Source: Williamsia sp. 1138
GTDB lineage: Bacteria; Actinomycetota; Actinomycetes; Mycobacteriales; Mycobacteriaceae
Assembly: GCF_002095435.2 (NCBI RefSeq)
Contig: NZ_MJEJ02000049.1
Span: 204,314 to 268,313 of the forward strand
Direction of reading: 5' to 3'
DNA: 64,000 nt
Below the pieces are notes generated by a model. The model ran no database searches and had not been told where the DNA came from. It saw only the letters and a list, made by a program, of their open reading frames with translations. The position numbers were made by a program, and so were the translations under genes. Positions 16,815 to 24,780 of this stretch are shown in pieces (position 1 is the stretch's first letter; each line of letters opens with the position of its first letter).

Positions 16815-17651
16815 ATGCAACTGCACACCGATCCCGCGTTCGATCGACTCCTACTGCGCTCGCTGTCCGTGACCGCTGTCGGCGCCGCGAACGCCACCGC
16901 CATCGCCGGTGTCGGCACCCAGGTCGCGCCCGGCGAAGTGGTGTCGTGGGAACGCTATTGGCGCCGCGAAGGTGATCGCGCCCTCGAACGCGCGGACGAT
17001 CGCCTGGCCGCAGACGACGTTTCCGGCGCGGGCAGGCAGCTGCTGAGCGCGTCGTGGTCATACGGACAAGCAGCGCATTTCTACCGAAGTGACCCCGCCT
17101 CCGAGATGTGGCAGACCAACCGCCTCTCTCAGATCTCTGCCTTCCAGGCGGCGATACCGTTGCTGCCGAACCGGTGTGAACCGATCGTGATGTCAACCAG
17201 GGTGGGCAATTGCCATGGGTATCTGATCGGTGAGGAACAGAACGCAGGCGCCTATGTCCTGATCCCCGTCGGTGTCGAGATGTCGGCGGAAGATTCCTAC
17301 GCCCTGTTCGCTTCGACGGCCGAAGCGGTGGGCGCGCGATGCCTCGTGATCGACCTCTGCATGAGCGATGGAACCCGTGCCGCGGACGCCGACGTGATGG
17401 GTACCGCCCTGACGTGGTTGACAGGCCGGTCATCGAAGGTGTTCGTTCTGGGCTGGGGGGCATTGGCCTCCCGCACTGTCGCCGCCATCGGGGACCACAG
17501 CGGACTCGCAGCCGTACTGTGCTGTCCGGACGCCGCCGAGGCGGACGCGGTGTGCCGACTGCTTCCGGCTCTGGAGTGCCCATCTGTGCTGCTGCCTCCG
17601 GATTCGGAGGTGGCAGCGGGCTTGCGCTGGCTTCCGTCGAACGTTCCGTGA
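16815..17651 (+). CDS. Degenerate alpha/beta-hydrolase paralogue lacking the catalytic serine
   Basis: 278 residues. The N-terminal half aligns by eye with the hydrolase at 13070: SWERYWRREGDRALERADD against SWHREWKATADRIYAAAEA, and similar spacing onward to a central SSKVFVLGWGALASRTV in the position of the nucleophile loop LLGRSWGGYLAP. The GxSxG serine is missing (G-W-G-A-L) and the C-terminal His region is cut short. It is therefore probably non-catalytic: a scaffold, regulator or decayed copy. It is the last gene of the operon and converges on the next gene with a three-base gap. There is no frameshift or early stop, so it is still under coding constraint. Confidence 0.7.
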   Translation: MQLHTDPAFDRLLLRSLSVTAVGAANATAIAGVGTQVAPGEVVSWERYWRREGDRALERADDRLAADDVSGAGRQLLSASWSYGQAAHFYRSDPASEMWQTNRLSQISAFQAAIPLLPNRCEPIVMSTRVGNCHGYLIGEEQNAGAYVLIPVGVEMSAEDSYALFASTAEAVGARCLVIDLCMSDGTRAADADVMGTALTWLTGRSSKVFVLGWGALASRTVAAIGDHSGLAAVLCCPDAAEADAVCRLLPALECPSVLLPPDSEVAAGLRWLPSNVP

Positions 17652-17654
17652 CAG

Positions 17655-18806
17655 TCAGATGCGAAGTGCGAGGTCGACGACGACCGGTGAGTGGTCGCTG
17701 GCCGGTACCGCGCCTTTGGAAGTGTCGAGCTTCTGAGGATTCTCGGCGACGAAGTGCTCGGACATGTACACGCGATCACTGTTCGGTGGTGCGCCTGCTG
17801 TTGCCTCCACAAACCCTGCCGCGGCGAAAACCTCGTGTTCCCTCTCGAATTCGGCTGACCCGTCGCGCACGTTGAAGTCGGCACCGAAGATCGTCGGGCC
17901 CATCCACGTCTCCAGGGTCGCGACGATCGGGTCCACTTGGCGACGCGGCTCGTCGATGCCGTGATGCGGTGGACTGAAATGTCCCGACAACACCCTGATC
18001 GAGTTGTGGCCCGCAGTGCGGATCATCACGTCGGTAGCGACCCGAGGCTGGTATTCGATGACTCCACCGAAGGGCAGTTTGCTGTCACCGAGTTTGGACG
18101 TGACCACCCCGGCCCACGCGTCGACGGTCGCCCGCAGTCGCCGGGCCGAGTCGTCACCGAGCGCGTCACCGATTCGCAGACTTCGCGCGTCGGTGATCAG
18201 GTTCCCGTTGAAGGTCAAGATCCCGGTCCCCTCTCGGCGACCGGTGCCCTTGTCGATCGCCGGAGACATCACGGCGCCGTCGGCGTGCAGACGTTTCGCG
18301 AGTTGATGGAGAGTGTCGGTGTAATTCGACCGGGTGGCGAAGTGGTCGAGCTCCTGGAGCAGCACGATGTCCGGGTGCTGTTGTCTGATCGTGTCGGCCA
18401 GGTGAGCCAACGTCGTCGGGGTGGCGAAAAACTTTCCAGGCCCGCCCATTCCGCCATGGACGTTGAACTCCATGACGCGCAGCCGCTCATCGGCAACCGG
18501 TCGTGACACCGTGGACGTCGGCACAACAGGGTCGGCTCCGATGCGACTTCGCAGGTAGCCGCCCGCCAGACCCGCGGCAGCACCCACCACGGCACCGGAT
18601 CGCCCACCGACACGGGTGAGACCACCGACGGCAATACCCACCGCAGTACCGGCAACGACGGGCGCTGCATAGGTTCGCACGAAGGTCCCGACCTGATCGA
18701 TTGCCGCGGGCTGATGAGTCGGCGCGTCCAACGCCGGCAGTCGCGGCCCGTTGGCAATGGGCGCACGCGATACCGTGTGGACGTTGCTGTCGACCGAGAT
18801 TCCCAT
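17655..18806 (-). CDS. Endonuclease/exonuclease/phosphatase-fold protein with N-terminal membrane segment
   Basis: 383 residues. Residues about 40-90 form a Gly/Ala-rich membrane-type stretch (VVAGTAVGIAVGGLTRVGG and AVVGAAAGLAGGYLRSR). The remainder is an EEP domain with RVMEFNVHGG near 113, DIVLLQELD (catalytic Glu), SGHFSPPHHG, TIFGADFNVRD and PASDHSPVVVDL, i.e. all usual DNase I/sphingomyelinase-type catalytic positions. Substrates of the fold include nucleic acids, phospholipids and inositol phosphates. It starts nine bases after the stop of the membrane phosphatase gene, so they form an operon. Its location is likely the membrane; topology is uncertain. Confidence 0.82.
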   Translation of the reverse strand: MGISVDSNVHTVSRAPIANGPRLPALDAPTHQPAAIDQVGTFVRTYAAPVVAGTAVGIAVGGLTRVGGRSGAVVGAAAGLAGGYLRSRIGADPVVPTSTVSRPVADERLRVMEFNVHGGMGGPGKFFATPTTLAHLADTIRQQHPDIVLLQELDHFATRSNYTDTLHQLAKRLHADGAVMSPAIDKGTGRREGTGILTFNGNLITDARSLRIGDALGDDSARRLRATVDAWAGVVTSKLGDSKLPFGGVIEYQPRVATDVMIRTAGHNSIRVLSGHFSPPHHGIDEPRRQVDPIVATLETWMGPTIFGADFNVRDGSAEFEREHEVFAAAGFVEATAGAPPNSDRVYMSEHFVAENPQKLDTSKGAVPASDHSPVVVDLALRI

Positions 18807-18815
18807 CGATTGCTC

Positions 18816-20789
18816 CTAGTCGTCGCGGTCTCGCCACCCGGCGAGCACTGCGTGCACCTGTTCCGCCCCGTACACGCGATTCGGTGGCGCGGGTACATCG
18901 TCAGGGTAGAGCAGAAATGGCGTGCTCTGGGGTCCACCCATACCGCCGTGCGACCCGACTTGCTCTTCGAACGCAGCCACCTCGCCCGTCTCCGGCCAGT
19001 ACGCACCGCCGACCATGATATCGGCGACATTGTCGAATGAGTTTGTCCTGCGTATCTTTTCGAGAGCATCTGGCCCTAAGGACGCGAGTGGGTCGACACC
19101 GTCGACCACACCTGTGTCGACGTCTACGGAACCGTCGGCACCGAGAACCACCGATCCACCGTCGGTGCGGGCGAGCAACAAGAATCCGATTCCCGGATGT
19201 ACCCGTAGGGCGTCGATCAACCCTGGATACTCGGCGGCGACGGTTTCGACGGTCGCGCGACCCGGTAGACGCGGAAAGCTGATCAGTCCGAGGTTTCCCG
19301 ACCCCAGGACAACCGGAACTCCCTCAGGCGTTGCCGGTTCCTCGTCCACTTTCGGCGGGCGCACGCTTGCCGCCGCGTACTCGATCCCTTCGGCCCCCGG
19401 TCGAGAATCCGCAGTCGGCGCGAGGTCGCCGGCACCGGACAATCGCAGCACGAGTTGTTCCAAGCTCTCGCCGTAGCGCTGGAGGAACGTCGCACCCTGA
19501 CTCTGGCCGTGGTCAGAGAGCACCACCACACGGTAGGAACGGTCGGCCTGTTCGATCACCTTCAGCAGCATCTCGATGACCTCGTCGATCTTGGTCAGCA
19601 CCGACAGCGTCTCCGGTCGGGCGATTCCCGAGTGATGCGAGACCTCGTCGTAGCCGATCAGGTCGACGTAGATGATGCTGCGGCCCTGAATGAGGTCGCG
19701 GACAACCGCCGCCGCCGTGACGTCGGTCGCCAGTACGTTCGCGAATGCCCGCACCAGCGGGTACGAACCGCCGCGCGGCACCCTCGGCCGGAGGTCGGCC
19801 CGGCGCTGTCGCCACGCCTGCCTCAGTTCCCGCTGCACTTCGGCGATCATCCGGATCAGGGTGCGCAACGTACTCGATGGATCGGCAAAGTAAGACGAAT
19901 ACCCCGCACCGCCGCCGAGCCGCGCGCCACGCATCCGGCTCACGACGAGCACATTGTCCTCGGCGCCACCGGTGAACAGATTTCCCCGACTCGCGCCATC
20001 AGTGGACAACAGTCCGGGGATCTCGGCACGTTCGATTTCCCGGTCCTCGTTGTCGCGCGGGTTGCTGAACACCGCTATCTTCCCGGATGTCTTGTCGTAC
20101 CACCGAAATGCGGGAACGTTGTGGTTCGAGCCGTGCAGGATGCCCAGCTGGCTGGCGCCCGTCTGACTACTCCAGTCGGTATGCCACGGCATCAACGAGT
20201 GGGTGCTGCGAGCCATCGCAGCGAGACCGGGGGTGACTCCGTCGGCGATCGCACGGCGCAGGACGTCGTGACCGAGGCCATCGATCTGTATGCACAGCAA
20301 TCCCGGTGTCGCTGCCGAACCACCGGGATGGCGGCGGAATCGGAGCCGTTGCCTGCGCACCTGCATCAGACGGTAGGAGGTGTCAGAACGCGACGCGATG
20401 GCGCCTCCGACGAACGAACTGAACAGCGACAGCAGCGCTGCCATCACCACGGCGTCCCAGGGTTTGTCGACCGACGCCATCGGGACGATGTGCAGCGTCA
20501 ACCACATGATTGCGCCGCTCGCGAAGAAGACCAGCAAGAAGAGCACAGCCGGACCCACCCACGACATCAGCCGCACGATCACCGGCCACAACACCGCGCT
20601 GAGTACACCGAAAACCAGAGCGACCACCAGCGCCGACGGCAAGGTCGACAGCCGTGGGATCCCGATGTTGATCGAGTCGAGAGAAATTCCGTCGAACACT
20701 GCGTCGAGCACGAGGATCGCCACAGCGGAAGAGAGCCACAACACCACGAACTCGATGAGCAGCCGAACGACTTTGGTTGTGGTGCGCAT
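18816..20789 (-). CDS. Membrane protein: holin-4-like N-terminus fused to alkaline-phosphatase-superfamily domain
   Basis: 657 residues. Residues 1-110 contain four hydrophobic segments resembling the YvlD/phage-holin-4 family (for example WPVIVRLMSWVGPAVLFLLVF). From about 150 on is a type I phosphodiesterase/alkaline-phosphatase-like domain: LLCIQIDGLGHDVLRRA with the metal Asp, then DWSSQTGASQLGIL with the nucleophile Thr region, VDLIGYDEVSHHSG and VVLSDHGQSQG with metal Asp/His residues, and GSHGGMGGPQ near the end. It probably hydrolyses an extracytoplasmic phosphodiester. The ATG at 20789 is chosen because it starts the membrane segment. It forms an operon with the EEP gene and is divergent from an MBL hydrolase. 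Confidence 0.82.
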   Translation of the reverse strand: MRTTTKVVRLLIEFVVLWLSSAVAILVLDAVFDGISLDSINIGIPRLSTLPSALVVALVFGVLSAVLWPVIVRLMSWVGPAVLFLLVFFASGAIMWLTLHIVPMASVDKPWDAVVMAALLSLFSSFVGGAIASRSDTSYRLMQVRRQRLRFRRHPGGSAATPGLLCIQIDGLGHDVLRRAIADGVTPGLAAMARSTHSLMPWHTDWSSQTGASQLGILHGSNHNVPAFRWYDKTSGKIAVFSNPRDNEDREIERAEIPGLLSTDGASRGNLFTGGAEDNVLVVSRMRGARLGGGAGYSSYFADPSSTLRTLIRMIAEVQRELRQAWRQRRADLRPRVPRGGSYPLVRAFANVLATDVTAAAVVRDLIQGRSIIYVDLIGYDEVSHHSGIARPETLSVLTKIDEVIEMLLKVIEQADRSYRVVVLSDHGQSQGATFLQRYGESLEQLVLRLSGAGDLAPTADSRPGAEGIEYAAASVRPPKVDEEPATPEGVPVVLGSGNLGLISFPRLPGRATVETVAAEYPGLIDALRVHPGIGFLLLARTDGGSVVLGADGSVDVDTGVVDGVDPLASLGPDALEKIRRTNSFDNVADIMVGGAYWPETGEVAAFEEQVGSHGGMGGPQSTPFLLYPDDVPAPPNRVYGAEQVHAVLAGWRDRDD

Positions 20790-20826
20790 CGCACCCCTTT
20801 CGCTGATCTCTGGAATCGTAGTGCCC

Positions 20827-21624
20827 ATGGCCGCCATATCCAGGGACAACGACGCAGACAGCATCCCTGCGCGGCCCGCGGTTCGCTGGCTCGGACACGC
20901 GAGTGTTCTGATCAGAGATCGTGGAACCGTAGTGCTCACCGACCCGGTCCTCACCTCGCGGGTTGCGCATCTACGGCGTCGACGTGGGCCGAACCCGTCA
21001 GGCGCAGAAGTACACACACCCGACGCAGTGGTGCTGTCGCATCTGCACGCCGACCACACGCATCTGCGGTCGCTGCGTCTGCTGTCCCAGGACGTGCCGA
21101 TCGTGGTGCCGGCCGGAGCTCCCGACGCACTCCCGTCACTGCGCGGAGTCGGTGACCGGCTGATCGAGGTGCGCGCCGGCGATGAGGTCCCCATCGGGGC
21201 CGTAACCATCCGAGCGGTGCCCGCAGACCACGACGGCCGTCGGTGGCGGCGTGGCCCTGCCACCACCTCTGCTTTGGGCTACGTGATCACCGGCGACCAG
21301 CGCACCTACTTCGCCGGCGACACCGACCTCTACCCTGCTTTGCGCGACTGGGTCTCCGATGTCGATCTGGCCTTGCTACCTGTAGGCGGGTGGGGGCCCA
21401 CTCTCGGTGTCGGACATATGGATCCGGCGCGGGCCGTGCGTGCAGCGCAAGAGGTGTCCGCGCGGCATGTGGTGCCGATCCACTTCGGAACACTGTGGCC
21501 GATCGGGCTCGGCCTGATCAAGCCCGATCGATTTTTCGGGCCCGGCGGGGAGTTCGTCGCCGTTGCCCGCCGGGCCGGAGTGCGCGCCACCGAGATCGCA
21601 CCCGGTGACGCGCTCGACATGTGA
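20827..21624 (+). CDS. Metallo-beta-lactamase-superfamily hydrolase (UlaG/RNase-Z-like)
   Basis: 265 residues. VRWLGHASVLI at the start, TDPVLTSRV, the zinc motif SHLHADHTHL, VPADHDGRRW, TYFAGDTDLYPAL and VPIHFGTLWP cover all five metal-binding motifs of this branch, in which members act as lactonases, phosphodiesterases or N-acyl-ethanolamine hydrolases. Start choices are ATG 20827 or GTG 20821. The gene is divergent from the membrane phosphatase (37 bases apart) and converges on tex with one base between stops. The exact substrate is unknown. Confidence 0.88.
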   Translation: MAAISRDNDADSIPARPAVRWLGHASVLIRDRGTVVLTDPVLTSRVAHLRRRRGPNPSGAEVHTPDAVVLSHLHADHTHLRSLRLLSQDVPIVVPAGAPDALPSLRGVGDRLIEVRAGDEVPIGAVTIRAVPADHDGRRWRRGPATTSALGYVITGDQRTYFAGDTDLYPALRDWVSDVDLALLPVGGWGPTLGVGHMDPARAVRAAQEVSARHVVPIHFGTLWPIGLGLIKPDRFFGPGGEFVAVARRAGVRATEIAPGDALDM

Positions 21625-21625
21625 G

Positions 21626-24007
21626 CTACTTGCCGAATCCCGCGTCGCGCAGCGCCTGTGCGAGTGAGCCGTTCGCAGCGGGTGCAGCGGACGGTTTACG
21701 TCCGGAGTTGTTGTCCCGCCGGGGTTGAATGCGCTGGTTCGGTTGGTTGCGGCCTTCGGGGCGTTTACCTGGACGCTGGCCTGAATTGTTCGGCCTCTGT
21801 TCCGGTTTGGCCTTGCCCACACCGGGTTCGTCATCGAGCCGCAGCGACAGACCGATTCGCTGCCGATCGACGTCGACCTCCATGACCTTGACCCGGACGA
21901 CCTGCCCTGACTTCACGACCTCATGTGGGTCGGACACGAATTTGTTCGCCATGGCAGAGACGTGCACCAGTCCGTCCTGGTGGACGCCGACATCGACAAA
22001 TGCGCCGAAAGCGGCGACGTTGGTGACCACACCTTCGAGCACCATGCCGGCCTTGAGGTCGGCGACCTTCTCGACACCCGCGGCGAAGGTGGCAGTGGCA
22101 AACGCCGGTCGCGGGTCGCGGCCCGGCTTCTCCAGTTCGGCGAGGATGTCGGTGACTGTCGGAACGCCGAAGCGATCATCGGCGAACTCGGCCGGCCGCA
22201 GCGTCCGCAGTGTCCGCTCGTTGCCGATGAGTTCGGCCAGCGATACCCCCGAGCGGTCGAGGATCTTCCGAACTACCGGATAGGCCTCCGGGTGTACGCC
22301 AGAGGCGTCCAGCGGGTCGTCGCCCTCTCGGATGCGCAGAAAGCCTGCGCACTGCTCGAAGGCCTTGGGCCCCAGACGCGGAACCTTCAAGAGGGCTTTG
22401 CGGCTCGTGAAGGGTCCGGTGCTGTCGCGATGCGCCACGATGGCCTCGGCCAGCGTCGTGGTCACCCCGGAGACCCGGGCCAGCAACGGCACGGAGGCGG
22501 TGTTGAGGTCGACGCCCACCGCGTTCACGGCATCTTCGACGACCGCGTCCAGGCTGCGGGCGAGCACACCCGGCGTCACGTCGTGCTGATACTGACCGAC
22601 ACCGATCGACTTCGGTTCGATCTTGACCAGCTCAGCCAGGGGGTCCTGGAGGCGACGGGCGATGGAGACCGCGCCGCGTAGTGAGACGTCCATGTCCGGG
22701 AACTCGCGGGAGGCATACTCCGAGGCCGAGTACACCGACGCGCCTGCCTCGCTGACCATGGCCTTGGTGAGGGTGCCGCCGGACTTCTGGACGTCGGCGA
22801 TCAACTCTGTGGCGAGGGCATCGGTCTCCCGGGAGGCTGTCCCGTTCCCGACGGCGATCAGCTCGATCCCGTGGCGGGCGACGAGCGCGCCCAGGGTCGC
22901 ACGTGCGGCGTCCCACTGCTTCTGTGGCTGGTGGGGGTAGATCACCGCGGTGTCGAGGACCTTGCCCGTGCCATCGACCACCGCAACCTTCACACCTGTG
23001 CGGAAACCCGGGTCGAGGCCGAGGGTGGTGCGGGCCCCGGCGGGAGCGGCCAGCAGCAGGTCGCCGAGGTTCTCGGCGAACACGGCGACCGCATCGTCTT
23101 CGGCGCGTTTGCGCAGACGCACTCGGGCGTCCAGCGTTGCGGTGATCATCAGTTTCGCTCGCCATGCCAACCGGGCGGTGCCCAGCAACCAGGGGGTGGC
23201 CGGGCCGGCCTGCGTGGTGTCGACACCGAGGGTCTGCGCCACCATCGCCTGGTAGGCCTCGTCCTCGCCGCCGTCGAGGCTCAGTGACAGCACTTCTTCT
23301 TTCTCACCGCGCATCACGGCCAGCACGCGATGGGACGGCATCTTCTCGAGTGGTTCCGAGAAGTCGAAGTAGTCGCGGAACTTCTGCGCTGCAGCGCTTT
23401 TCCCTACTTCTTCGGTGCGTGGTTGCGTCCGCAGTGCGCCCTCCGCCCAGAACTTCTCGCGTACGGCACCGACCAGTTCGGCATCTTCCGAGACCCGCTC
23501 GATCAGGATGTGGCGCGCGCCCTCGAGTGCCTTGTCGGCATCCGGGACCTCACCGGCGACGTATTCGGCCGCCACTTCCTCAGGAATCAGCGACGGGTCT
23601 GCGAGGAGCCGGTCTGCGAGCGGCTCGAGGCCGTTCTCCCGGGCGATCTGCGCCTTGGTCCGGCGCTTGGGCTTGTACGGCAGGTAGATGTCCTCGACCC
23701 GAGACTTGGTCTCCGCAGCGTTCAGCGCGGCCTTCAGCTCATCGGTCAGCTTGCCTTGTTCCTCGATGGACGCCAGGACCGCAGTGCGACGCTCGTCGAG
23801 TTCGCGCAGATAGCGCAGGCGCTCATCGAGCAACCGCAGCTGAGCGTCGTCGAGGCTGCCGGTGACCTCCTTGCGATACCGCGCGATGAACGGCACCGTC
23901 GACCCCTCGTCGAGGAGTCGAACAGCGGCCGCCACCTGCGATTCTGCGACAGACAGTTCCTCGGCGATACGGGCATTCACGGACTTCACAGCTGCGATCG
24001 AATTCAC
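21626..24007 (-). CDS. tex: Tex-family S1 RNA-binding transcription accessory protein
   Basis: 793 residues, the full Tex architecture. The N-terminal helical domain has VPFIARYRKEVTGSLDD and YLPYKPKRRTKAQIAREN. An RNase H-like YqgF domain follows (TTLGLDPGFRTGVKVAVVDG). A helix-hairpin-helix repeat sits near 490-560 (LNTASVPLLARVSGV). An S1 domain occupies about 655-725 (GMVLEGVVTNVAAFGAFVDVG). A Lys/Arg/Asn/Gln-rich disordered tail of about 60 residues follows. Tex binds nucleic acids at the transcribing ribosome; its precise task is not settled. It is monocistronic, with MBL convergent at its 3' end. Confidence 0.95.
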   Translation of the reverse strand: MNSIAAVKSVNARIAEELSVAESQVAAAVRLLDEGSTVPFIARYRKEVTGSLDDAQLRLLDERLRYLRELDERRTAVLASIEEQGKLTDELKAALNAAETKSRVEDIYLPYKPKRRTKAQIARENGLEPLADRLLADPSLIPEEVAAEYVAGEVPDADKALEGARHILIERVSEDAELVGAVREKFWAEGALRTQPRTEEVGKSAAAQKFRDYFDFSEPLEKMPSHRVLAVMRGEKEEVLSLSLDGGEDEAYQAMVAQTLGVDTTQAGPATPWLLGTARLAWRAKLMITATLDARVRLRKRAEDDAVAVFAENLGDLLLAAPAGARTTLGLDPGFRTGVKVAVVDGTGKVLDTAVIYPHQPQKQWDAARATLGALVARHGIELIAVGNGTASRETDALATELIADVQKSGGTLTKAMVSEAGASVYSASEYASREFPDMDVSLRGAVSIARRLQDPLAELVKIEPKSIGVGQYQHDVTPGVLARSLDAVVEDAVNAVGVDLNTASVPLLARVSGVTTTLAEAIVAHRDSTGPFTSRKALLKVPRLGPKAFEQCAGFLRIREGDDPLDASGVHPEAYPVVRKILDRSGVSLAELIGNERTLRTLRPAEFADDRFGVPTVTDILAELEKPGRDPRPAFATATFAAGVEKVADLKAGMVLEGVVTNVAAFGAFVDVGVHQDGLVHVSAMANKFVSDPHEVVKSGQVVRVKVMEVDVDRQRIGLSLRLDDEPGVGKAKPEQRPNNSGQRPGKRPEGRNQPNQRIQPRRDNNSGRKPSAAPAANGSLAQALRDAGFGK

Positions 24008-24057
24008 CCGGTGAACCCTACCGAAGGTTGCTGACAGTCAGAGACACCCTGCTGTGG

Positions 24058-24651
24058 TCAGCGACCGGTGTCGGTGGACAGGACACCGAAGTTCTCGTCG
24101 AGATCTACGTCGACCTCGGAACCATCGGCCAGGCGCACCTCGACGTCGAACGCGTGGCCTGGGTCGTCGCTGCGTTCCGCGTCGGTCACCGTTCCGCCAC
24201 CGGCAGCTGCGATGGCGGCATCCGATGCTCGCTGAAGCTCGTCGCCGACGAGGTCATCGGGATCCACCGGCGCGGCGACCGGCGGTGCGGGTGTGGGCGC
24301 CGCGGCAGGCGCGGCCTGCTCGCCGTTCGTCGGCGCAGCATCGTCGTCATCGCGGTCGACCTTCAACACCTTGAAGCCTTCATCGAGGGTGATCTCGTAC
24401 TCGACCCCGTCTGAGCCGATGACGTCGAGGTCGTAGGTGGTGATGCCGCCGTCGTCGTCCCTGTCGGCGCTGGTGACCGATCCCCCACCGACCTCGGCGA
24501 TGGCGGCGCCGGTGGCCCGATCCAGATCGTTGCCGCTCAGGTCATCTGATCCGCCGAAACCGTCCGTCACCGCGTAGGCGATGCCGGTGCCACCGAGAGC
24601 CAAGATTGCTGCACTGGCGACTCCGGCGATGACGATGGTCTTCTTGGGCAT
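24058..24651 (-). CDS. Exported protein with two PepSY domains
   Basis: 197 residues. The N-terminal signal segment (KKTIVIAGVASAAILALGG) is followed by two PepSY-type repeats at about 40-92 (LDRATGAAIAEVGGGSVTSAD, partial, ending EYEITLDEGFKVL) and 132-195 (LQRASDAAIAAAGGGTVTDAE, ending VDVDLDENFGVL), joined by an Ala/Pro linker with EQAAPAAAPTPAPP. PepSY modules inhibit or sense extracellular enzymes and peptides. It lies just downstream of the response regulator and sensor kinase genes on the same strand. A direct repeat at 24699-24714, matching one before the response regulator, makes it a likely target of that system. The ATG at 24651 begins the signal peptide. Confidence 0.85.
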   Translation of the reverse strand: MPKKTIVIAGVASAAILALGGTGIAYAVTDGFGGSDDLSGNDLDRATGAAIAEVGGGSVTSADRDDDGGITTYDLDVIGSDGVEYEITLDEGFKVLKVDRDDDDAAPTNGEQAAPAAAPTPAPPVAAPVDPDDLVGDELQRASDAAIAAAGGGTVTDAERSDDPGHAFDVEVRLADGSEVDVDLDENFGVLSTDTGR

Positions 24652-24698
24652 GTGATGCTCCTTCTCGTTGGGGTTGGCATCACCTTCTCGCGCAGTCG

Positions 24699-24714
24699 CT
24701 GAACCCAGCCTGAA
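24699..24714 (-). promoter_or_regulatory. OmpR-type direct repeat upstream of the PepSY gene
   Basis: On the minus strand TTCAG-N6-TTCAG with an 11-base period, continued as TTCAGCGA. The same element precedes the response regulator gene at 26873-26888. One helical-turn spacing is typical of OmpR-family binding sites. Confidence 0.6.
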
Positions 24715-24780
24715 ACCACCCAGCGTGTAGTTGTCGCGAAACTCACATGGGCGATGCCGCAACAAGTACACGGTCGGCTC

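Noticed and set aside
20440..20789. Phage-holin-like domain as a sign of a prophage.
   Set aside because: It is fused to a phosphatase domain in a housekeeping-composition operon; no other phage gene is present.
19455..21155. 566-codon plus-strand frame across the membrane phosphatase gene.
   Set aside because: Antisense shadow; composition is His/Arg/Gln-rich noise, and the opposite strand encodes clear phosphatase motifs.
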